Shown here: piece after piece, positions 1-5,023 of the stretch | Layout: the number at the start of each line of letters is the position of its first letter | Numbering within the stretch: the stretch's first letter is position 1 | Source: Acidobacteriaceae bacterium | GTDB taxonomy: Bacteria; Acidobacteriota; Terriglobia; Terriglobales; Acidobacteriaceae | Reading direction: 5' to 3' | DNA: 6,556 nt | Assembly (NCBI GenBank): GCA_003140705.1 | Contig: PLKU01000475.1 | Coordinates: 1 to 6,556 of the forward strand | Position numbers and translations under genes: made by a program | Notes under the pieces: generated by a model | The model's input: the letters and a program-made list of their open reading frames with translations, nothing else | Databases searched by the model: none | What the model was told of the DNA's origin: nothing

Positions 1-897
1 ATAGTTGTGGCGATCAAGGCGACCGTCTTGAAGCGACAGATCACGGTGTTCGAAACCATTCAAACAATGATTGCCTTTCTGCTTGCGGCCTCAAGTGTGC
101 TTTACTTCTGCCCGCGAGGCGGTGCAATAGCCCTTGGTCTTTCCTGCCTGATCTTGTGTGCCGCAAACTATACCGCGGTCTTCGCAGTCCTCGACCCTAT
201 CCGCGATCAGCGGAATGATCGCGTGATTTCGATGTGGAGCGCAGCTCTGTTGCTGGCTGGGTGCGCGCTTTGCCTTCCTCCAACGTGGAGTTCGGCATGC
301 CTGAGTGTGGCGGCAGTTGCCGCAACACTGGTCGGCGTAAAGTTCGGCCGATTGACACTTCAATTTCACGGCCTCTTGTTTCTGCTTGCGGCTGCGGCTG
401 TATCCGGTCTTCCGAATTATGCGTTCCTGGCGTTGGCTGGAACGGTTCCCGCTGCACCTTCGATCAGCATGTACCTTGCGGCAATCGGTGCGCTTCTCTG
501 CTACGCGGCTGGGAAATTCTGTCAGGCAGAAGCCTGGCGGCAGCAGGTTCTGCACACAGTCCTCGCTGTCGTGGCGATTGCTGCTGCTTCGGCAATGCTG
601 GTGAAAGGCCTCATGATTCTTGTTGCGTTGAGCACCAATCCAGGCGCGCATCACCTTGCCTTTGTCCGCACACTGATCATCTGCGCGGCTGCTCTTTCCC
701 TTGCCTACTGCGGTGCGCATTGGCGCCGCATGGAACTCACTCGGATCGGATACGCCACCCTGGTATTGGTGGCGGCAAAGCTTGTTTTTGAAGACCTGCG
801 TCATGGCCACCTGGAGTTCATTGCGGCTTCAATCTTTCTCTTCGCCGTCACTCTAATTGCTGTTCCCCGATTTGCCCGCATGGGAAAACGTGTGTAA
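1..897 (+). CDS. Polytopic membrane protein, probably 5'-truncated (DUF2339-like C-terminus)
   Basis: Function is unknown; this is an integral inner-membrane protein. The first possible start is GTG at 7, but the two codons before it are open to the window edge and only six bases lie upstream, so no ribosome binding site can be judged and the gene may begin outside. Counted from that GTG, hydrophobic stretches lie near residues 18-36, 40-62, 77-91, 96-112, 120-135, 153-170, 183-208, 217-236, 247-261 and 268-286, giving about nine or ten membrane segments with short loops. The last 60 residues, with a basic WRRMELTRIG loop, then AAKLVFEDLRH, then a final helix, resemble the end of DUF2339 membrane proteins, where a similar K..x..DL segment precedes the last helix. 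I infer that this is the C-terminal part of such a protein. The next gene is convergent, so the two do not share an operon. No catalytic residues were recognised. Confidence 0.75.
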   Translation: MVVAIKATVLKRQITVFETIQTMIAFLLAASSVLYFCPRGGAIALGLSCLILCAANYTAVFAVLDPIRDQRNDRVISMWSAALLLAGCALCLPPTWSSACLSVAAVAATLVGVKFGRLTLQFHGLLFLLAAAAVSGLPNYAFLALAGTVPAAPSISMYLAAIGALLCYAAGKFCQAEAWRQQVLHTVLAVVAIAAASAMLVKGLMILVALSTNPGAHHLAFVRTLIICAAALSLAYCGAHWRRMELTRIGYATLVLVAAKLVFEDLRHGHLEFIAASIFLFAVTLIAVPRFARMGKRV

Positions 898-903
898 GGC
901 AAA

Positions 904-982
904 GCCCACCTATCACAGATGGATCACACAAACCCCGGGTACCGCAGACCTGCATGACAAGACCGGCGCACCCGGGGTGGGC
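904..982. repeat. Competing inverted repeats in the convergent gap
   Basis: Two perfect inverted repeats lie between the stops of the flanking convergent genes. ACCCCGGGT at 932-940 pairs with ACCCGGGGT at 970-978, a 9-bp stem with a 29-nt loop. GCCCACC at 904-910 pairs with GGTGGGC at 976-982, a 7-bp stem enclosing the first. They share bases 976-978, so both cannot form fully at once. Neither is followed by a T-run, so this is not a classical intrinsic terminator on either strand, although a structured 3' end serving both convergent mRNAs is possible. The GC-rich GGGTGGGCCC style also resembles dispersed intergenic repeats of acidobacterial genomes; that likeness is from memory and untested. 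Confidence 0.45.
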
Positions 983-991
983 CCGCGGCAA

Positions 992-2191
992 TCAACGAAA
1001 CATCTGCGGCTCCGCGCGGCGTTGTTCACCCTTCAGCTTCAGCTTGCTGATGTGAACGTCGTATCCGGTGGTAGGCAGCAGGGATTCGAGCACAAACGTC
1101 TCCGTGCCGCCTGACTTGAGTTCGCGATAGCGATACACGCCAACTTCACCTTCGCTGCTCTCCGTTCCGCCAGTGGGCGCATTCAGGAAGCGCTGCGCAT
1201 CAGCAATGGTGGCCGTAGGCTGCTTGTCGCCTTCGCTCAGGCTCTCTGCCGCATAGGACCGCACCAGCTTGGTCCAGTAACGAGAAAGGAGCTCGGTGTC
1301 TGCAAAGAGGTCGGCCCATACAATCTCACCCCGCACAGCCACCACCACACCGACGGCATGTTCCTCGCGCAGCTTGGCAAGCACCTGGTCACGCGACTTC
1401 ATCACTGGGGCAATCTCTTCATCCACCTTTGCGCTGACTCCGCTGTCTTGCATGGCCTTTGCATAGCTCGTTGTGTTGAAACTCCTGTAAGAGCTCGGCG
1501 ACCCTCCGCTCATCTGACCTGAGGATGTTGAAGCGGGAGGTGCTGCGGCAGCCATTTGAGCGATGGCCCCGTTCACTGAATCCCACACCTGCTGCTGGTT
1601 CTTTGAGACCATCGCCTCCTGGCGAACTGTGGGCTGAACCATAAAGCTCCCGACCTTGCCTTTATCGGCGGCGCCGAATTTTGCCGACGTCTCCGTCCAG
1701 CGGCCGTGCTCGATGCAAAAGACAGAAAGGTCGATCGGGTCACTGCCTGCGGGCACAATACGATCCTTGGCAATGATTCTGTCCTGCTTGCCGCCGGTGA
1801 CAATCTCGCCCGCCAACAGCAGCAAAGGCTGATTGGAGTTGTTTACCAGCACCAGCGTGTTCACCATGTCGCCACGATAACGATCTTCCCAAACCTGCCC
1901 ATTGCCACCTCTTGGCCGGACGAGCCCGCGGACTTTTCCCGCCTCAGTCACTTCCACTTGCCCGCTCTTGATTCCCTCGTCGAGAGTGAGAAATGGAGTA
2001 GCCCCAGGGGACTTGCTGTTTGCTCTGACAACGGGGAAAAGCAACAGATTGCCGCTCTCGATGGGTGCGAGTACCCGGAAATCATTCGCTGGCTCGAGCG
2101 GCCCTCCACCTGCCATCACGCCGCTTTGCTGCTCCCATGCCGCGAGCGCAAACAACGCGGCGCCCGCAAGACCAATTCTGCCGAGATTCAT
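992..2191 (-). CDS. Exported ARPP-1 / DUF6569-type protein
   Basis: A 399-residue protein of unknown biochemical role. The start is ATG at 2191, supported by AGGAG (plus-strand CTCCT at 2199-2203) seven bases upstream. The N-terminus is a short basic end followed by a hydrophobic stretch to about residue 20 and a small-residue region (VMAGGG), suggesting Sec export, though the hydrophobic core is modest. Residues about 36-210 carry the pattern I associate with the ARPP-1/DUF6569 family: LDEGIKSGQVEVTE (70-83), LLLAGEIVTGGKQDRII (124-140) and VFCIEHGRW (157-165), then a QQVWDSV helix near 200-206. A Gly/Ser/Pro-rich linker (about 214-240) separates a second region (245-399) with VDEEIAPVM, GVVVAVRGEIVWADLF and a C-terminal RYRELKSGGTETFVLES segment. 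The family name comes from association with ARG and rhodanese-phosphatase domains; its activity is not known to me. It is divergent from the sigma/anti-sigma operon across 112 bp, so co-regulation is possible. Confidence 0.9.
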   Translation of the reverse strand: MNLGRIGLAGAALFALAAWEQQSGVMAGGGPLEPANDFRVLAPIESGNLLLFPVVRANSKSPGATPFLTLDEGIKSGQVEVTEAGKVRGLVRPRGGNGQVWEDRYRGDMVNTLVLVNNSNQPLLLLAGEIVTGGKQDRIIAKDRIVPAGSDPIDLSVFCIEHGRWTETSAKFGAADKGKVGSFMVQPTVRQEAMVSKNQQQVWDSVNGAIAQMAAAAPPASTSSGQMSGGSPSSYRSFNTTSYAKAMQDSGVSAKVDEEIAPVMKSRDQVLAKLREEHAVGVVVAVRGEIVWADLFADTELLSRYWTKLVRSYAAESLSEGDKQPTATIADAQRFLNAPTGGTESSEGEVGVYRYRELKSGGTETFVLESLLPTTGYDVHISKLKLKGEQRRAEPQMFR

Positions 2192-2303
2192 CTTGACTCT
2201 CCTTTGCCGGTTGCTAGCGCTGCCGGCCTCTAAGTCAGGAACGCCGGCTCAAGACTTTCTTGCAGCCTTTTTTTGTGTCACCTGTTTGGCGTATCTTGAA
2301 GGC
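2192..2303. promoter_or_regulatory. Divergent control region between the ARPP-1 gene and the sigma operon
   Basis: These 112 bp must hold the promoter of the minus-strand ARPP-1 gene and probably that of the sigma operon. No convincing -35/-10 pair was found on either strand. On the plus strand TATCTT at 2292-2297 is a fair -10 hexamer that would place the transcript start on or next to the GTG at 2304, implying a leaderless message, but its -35 would fall in the T-run. A GGAAC at 2238-2242 resembles an ECF -35 element but has no matching CGTC-type -10 at 16-17 bp. GCCGGC occurs at 2222-2227 and 2244-2249. The dominant feature is the terminator-like hairpin at 2246-2274. Confidence 0.4.
2246..2274 (+). 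terminator. Intrinsic-terminator-like hairpin in the sigma operon leader
   Basis: GGCT (2246-2249) pairs with AGCC (2264-2267), and CAAGA (2250-2254) pairs with TCTTG (2258-2262), around a CTT loop with one bulged C at 2263. This is a nine-base-pair stem followed at once by seven T residues (2268-2274), the standard layout of a rho-independent terminator reading on the plus strand. No plus-strand gene ends here, because the neighbour on the left is on the minus strand. It therefore either attenuates a longer sigma-operon leader, ends a small or antisense transcript, or shields the sigma operon from read-through. The site ends 29 bases before the sigma start. Confidence 0.6.
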
Positions 2304-3260
2304 GTGGGGATTACGCCGTCCCAATCCGTTGCCAGCACGCCCGCAGGCAGAGTTTTCGTCCCTCCCGGCGGCATCGATCCCGTTTTGTACGAAGAACTTT
2401 GGGGGGACTGCGGGACAAGTGCTTTTGGCCTGACGCGGGAAGAATTCAGTGTGATCCTGCTTCGCGTAGGAGCCGCTCAGCACTACGGGATGAGCCCTGA
2501 TCTGCTTGCCGGATCGATCCCTTCACGGCAGCAGCAGGCAACCTTCTTCCACGGTTTGAAGCTGGCAGACCTGGTGCTGGCGCAGGCCTGCGTGCAGAGC
2601 AACGAGCGAGCATGGGAGCATTTTCTTGCGCTTTACCGCCAACCTCTTGAGCGTGCAGCCATCGCCATCACTGGCAGCGTATCGCTCGGCCGTGACCTTG
2701 CAGATCAGCTCTATGGGGAACTCTACGGGATGACAACAAGAGATCATGAGAGGCGCTGCCCCCTTGAATCGTATCGCGGACGCGGATCGCTGATTGGCTG
2801 GCTCAGAACTACTCTCGCTCAGCGCCATGTGGACCACCACCGGCGTACGCATCGCGAGCAGCCGATTGAAGAGATGAATGAACTTGAAGCACCTGCTCTC
2901 GACTCAGAGCTGGCTAAGTCCGACAGCGAACTGAGGTTGCTGGTCAAGGCCATTGCAGCGGCCCTCGCTGAAAAACAGTCTGAGGAACGATTTTTGCTGG
3001 CGGCCTACTATCTTGATGGGCGAACGCTTTATCAAATTGCCCAGGTGTTCCACGTGCATGAAGCAACCATCAGTCGGAAGCTGCGTCGGGTCGTAGACGA
3101 CCTTAGGAAACAGGTGCTTAAGGGTCTCCAGACTTTGGGAATGAGCAGGCGCGCCGCGGAGGAGGCGCTTGGAGCTGACCCGCGAGACCTCGACATCAAT
3201 CTGAAGAAACTGCTGCAAACTTCGCAATCGGACGCGTTCCAAGAGAAGGCTGCACAATGA
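2304..3260 (+). CDS. Sigma-70 family (ECF-like) RNA polymerase sigma factor with N-terminal extension
   Basis: Directs RNA polymerase to a specific promoter set. With GTG at 2304 the product is 318 residues, longer than the roughly 170-200 of a simple ECF sigma. Residues about 100-185 look like region 2: RAWEHFLALYRQPLERAA, DLADQLYGELYG, then SYRGRGSLIGWLRTTLAQRHVD, whose GRGSL.GWLR segment is typical of this part. Residues about 210-275 look like region 4, with the helix-turn-helix in YQIAQVFHVHEATISRKLRR (243-262). The first 90 or so residues (LYEELWGDCG, FGLTREEFSVIL, FHGLKLADLVLAQAC) form an extra conserved-looking segment of unknown role, and an acidic linker joins regions 2 and 4. The start is uncertain: the frame is open far upstream, GTG 2304 has only GAAGG very close to it, and GTG 2451 and ATG 2490 are alternatives that would cut the extension. 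The stop overlaps the downstream anti-sigma start by four bases (ATGA), implying translational coupling. Confidence 0.85.
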   Translation: MGITPSQSVASTPAGRVFVPPGGIDPVLYEELWGDCGTSAFGLTREEFSVILLRVGAAQHYGMSPDLLAGSIPSRQQQATFFHGLKLADLVLAQACVQSNERAWEHFLALYRQPLERAAIAITGSVSLGRDLADQLYGELYGMTTRDHERRCPLESYRGRGSLIGWLRTTLAQRHVDHHRRTHREQPIEEMNELEAPALDSELAKSDSELRLLVKAIAAALAEKQSEERFLLAAYYLDGRTLYQIAQVFHVHEATISRKLRRVVDDLRKQVLKGLQTLGMSRRAAEEALGADPRDLDINLKKLLQTSQSDAFQEKAAQ

Positions 3261-4609
3261 GCTCAAAACCTCAACTCGATTTCCATCCTGATGCGGAGAG
3301 CCTGAACGCATTCGCGGAGCAGGCCCTTCCAAAGCAAGAGCAGGAGCAGGTCCTTGCTCATCTGGCAGCGTGCAGTCGGTGCCGGCAGGTGGTTTATCTG
3401 GCGCAGGACGCAGCACCAGCGCTGGAGATGACTGAGGCAGCAGCCTACAGGCCAGAGTTGGATCCGGCTGCCGCGTTCAGGTTTGCGGCCGCCATGCCTG
3501 CTGCTCCAGCCATGGCAGCTTCAGTTGGTCCCTCCGGTGATCGAATTCAGGAGCAGCTACCCTGGTGGTCCGGACGCTGGCGCATAGCGTGGATTCCAGC
3601 GGGAGCGCTAGCGGCAATCTTCGGCATCGTGATCTTTGTTCATCTTCGACAACCCCGACAGGGTCAGGATGCCGGGACGGAAATGGCTAAGGTCGGTCCG
3701 CAATCCGCGCCCCTCATTGAACAGAGGTTCGCTGAACCTCCTCTCAAAGGGAAGGCACTCGCAGAAGCTGGCCGACAGACGGCATCGCCTGGCAATGCAA
3801 TGGTCGCAGCGAAAAAAGCTCCGTCAACGCCGCTGAGCGCGCCGAGCGAAGAGCAGTCTAAAGACCTTGTCCCTTCACCGGCGCCCCCGGTCGCTTCAGG
3901 AGTATTGCGGATGCCGCGTTCCGAGGTGAATCGAGCCGGGGCGCCGCAAAATGCGCAAAGGCAGGCTGTTGCGGCGCAGGCGAATTCGGCCATGTTGGAT
4001 CAGCGAGTGGCGGCAGATTCAGCGCTGAGGTCCAGTAATGCCGGCAGCGGGAGTTCATACAACGCAGCAGACGCTTATGCTGCGCCGGCGATGGTGCATG
4101 GCGCGTCTTCAGGCATCCCGGGAGGCGCACAAGCATCGACCACGGAAGCTCCGCCACCGGCCGCGATGAAGTCTGAGTCGCTTGGCAGTTTTGAAGTTTC
4201 GTCTGAGCAACTGACAGCGCGTTCAGCTGGGATGATGGCTGTCCACAAAGCGAAAACTGTTATGCTGCCGAGCGGGCTGATTGCCATATCAACTGTTTCA
4301 GCCCGGCAACTCTCGTTGGCGATCGACCGCCTCGGCAATGTGTATCTAAGCCAGGATTCAGGCAGCCATTGGGATCCTGTTAACAGGCAGTGGGATGGGC
4401 GGGCTATCGTAGTTCGCATTCAACACAATGTGCAGCCGGCCGGAGTACGAACCCAGGAGCCCAAAGCGGGAAGCACCCAAAATGAGCCGAAAGAATCGAC
4501 CGCCGACGCTTTGGCAGAGCCGTTCACGCCCCCAGCGATCTTTGAAATCATCAACGATGGCGGTCAGGTCTGGGTCAGCACAGATGGGAAGACTTGGAAC
4601 GCGAAATGA
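3257..4609 (+). CDS. Membrane anti-sigma factor, zinc-finger domain plus periplasmic Asp-box region
   Basis: Expected to bind the preceding sigma factor at the inner membrane. ATG 3257 lies inside ATGA, which also holds the sigma stop, and AGAAGG at 3244-3249 sits seven bases upstream. Of 450 residues, about 8-45 form a zf-HC2/ZAS-type domain: H10, then H35-x3-C39-x2-C42, the zinc-binding spacing of zinc-finger anti-sigma factors. One membrane helix follows at about 110-130 (AWIPAGALAAIFGIVIFVHL), predicting a cytoplasmic N-terminus and periplasmic C-terminus. Residues about 131-325 are Ala/Pro/Ser/Gln-rich and probably disordered. The end holds two Asp-box-like motifs of the BNR type: NVYLSQDSGSHW (361-372), matching S-x-D-x-G-x-x-W, and QVWVSTDGKTW (437-447). 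Such motifs usually occur in beta-propellers, but two are too few for one, so this may be a small sensor or a partner-docking module. The sigma/anti-sigma assignment is secure; the signal sensed is unknown. Confidence 0.9.
   Translation: MSSKPQLDFHPDAESLNAFAEQALPKQEQEQVLAHLAACSRCRQVVYLAQDAAPALEMTEAAAYRPELDPAAAFRFAAAMPAAPAMAASVGPSGDRIQEQLPWWSGRWRIAWIPAGALAAIFGIVIFVHLRQPRQGQDAGTEMAKVGPQSAPLIEQRFAEPPLKGKALAEAGRQTASPGNAMVAAKKAPSTPLSAPSEEQSKDLVPSPAPPVASGVLRMPRSEVNRAGAPQNAQRQAVAAQANSAMLDQRVAADSALRSSNAGSGSSYNAADAYAAPAMVHGASSGIPGGAQASTTEAPPPAAMKSESLGSFEVSSEQLTARSAGMMAVHKAKTVMLPSGLIAISTVSARQLSLAIDRLGNVYLSQDSGSHWDPVNRQWDGRAIVVRIQHNVQPAGVRTQEPKAGSTQNEPKESTADALAEPFTPPAIFEIINDGGQVWVSTDGKTWNAK
3724..3740. 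repeat. Short perfect hairpin inside the anti-sigma gene
   Basis: GAGGTTC (3724-3730) and GAACCTC (3734-3740) form a 7-bp stem with a GCT loop. It falls in the sequence coding for the low-complexity periplasmic stalk (around residues QRFAEPPL). No T-run follows. It could weakly affect mRNA folding or be a chance dyad. Confidence 0.3.
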
Positions 4610-5023
4610 TCAAACGGCTTTGACTGGTTCTTCGCCGCCATCACCTCGGGATCCCAACTATTGAAAAGCCCTTTGTGTGCCGAAGAAGCTGGTGTCGGTT
4701 TGCAAGCAGGATAAACATGCGCGCAGGGTGGACCAGTCAAGGGGAAAATAATTAAACAGAGCCCAGCAGCCACCTTCGTCCGACACGCGATTCGCACGAG
4801 TGAGGCCACTTGCGCAGACTCCCGGCCCGTTCCCCAAATCAGAGCTGAACCGCCAGGGTATTTCGGTATCGGGACGGTGGTTGCAAATCCTTTGGGCAAG
4901 GCAGAGAATTTCGCCTGGGATGTTCAATCACTTTCGAGGTATCGGATGGATGCTGAGGACACCGAACCTTGGGGCAGCCAGTGCTCTACGAAGAATTCAC
5001 AAGTTGAGGTGCCAGGGCCATGA
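4610..5023 (+). other. Gene-poor gap with an unassigned open frame (4715-5023)
   Basis: About 410 bp separate the anti-sigma stop from the LamG start. No recognisable gene, RNA or strong terminator was seen; only weak dyads occur (TCAAA/TTTGA at 4610-4623 and a GGGATCCC palindrome near 4649). One plus-strand frame is open from after a TAA at 4712 to a TGA at 5021-5023, about 102 codons, and its stop overlaps the LamG ATG as ATGA. The translated end is not low-complexity (for example EPPGYFGIGTVVANPLG and ENFAWDVQSLSRY), but no good start or ribosome binding site lies near its beginning; only GTG, TTG and ATG codons well inside are available. It could be a decayed gene's 3' end, a gene with an unusual start, or chance in GC-rich DNA. 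An AT-rich island lies at 4743-4756. No family was recognised. Confidence 0.3.
4881..4909 (+). promoter_or_regulatory. Weak candidate sigma-70-type promoter upstream of the LamG gene
   Basis: TTGCAA (4881-4886) and GAGAAT (4904-4909) each match four of six bases of the sigma-70 consensus and are 17 bp apart. The transcript would start near 4916, leaving a leader of about 100 bases before the ATG at 5020. It is the best pair I found in the gap, but matches of this quality arise often by chance. Confidence 0.2.

Noticed and set aside
91..810. Minus-strand frame of 239 codons opposite the membrane protein
   Set aside because: The translation is rich in Cys, Gln, Arg and Ser with no domain, as expected for the complement of a hydrophobic membrane protein gene.
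1706..2233. Plus-strand frame of 175 codons opposite the ARPP-1 gene, ending 12 bases before the hairpin at 2246
   Set aside because: Its closeness to the terminator is suggestive, but the minus strand carries conserved ARPP-1 motifs, a ribosome binding site and an export signal, while the plus-strand translation shows no family features.
2238..2280. ECF-type autoregulatory promoter built on GGAAC at 2238-2242
   Set aside because: No CGTC-like -10 lies 16-17 bp downstream; the nearest GTC, at 2277-2279, is about twice too far.
1902..2303. Longer sigma factor starting far upstream at 1902
   Set aside because: The extra 134 residues would lie antisense to the start of the ARPP-1 gene and across the hairpin and T-run; the sequence is low-quality and has no ribosome binding site, so the start was placed at GTG 2304.
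4564..4899. Minus-strand frames at 4564-4899 and 4658-4927 in the gap
   Set aside because: No ribosome binding site or recognised family; kept only as a caveat on the uncertain coding strand of this gap.
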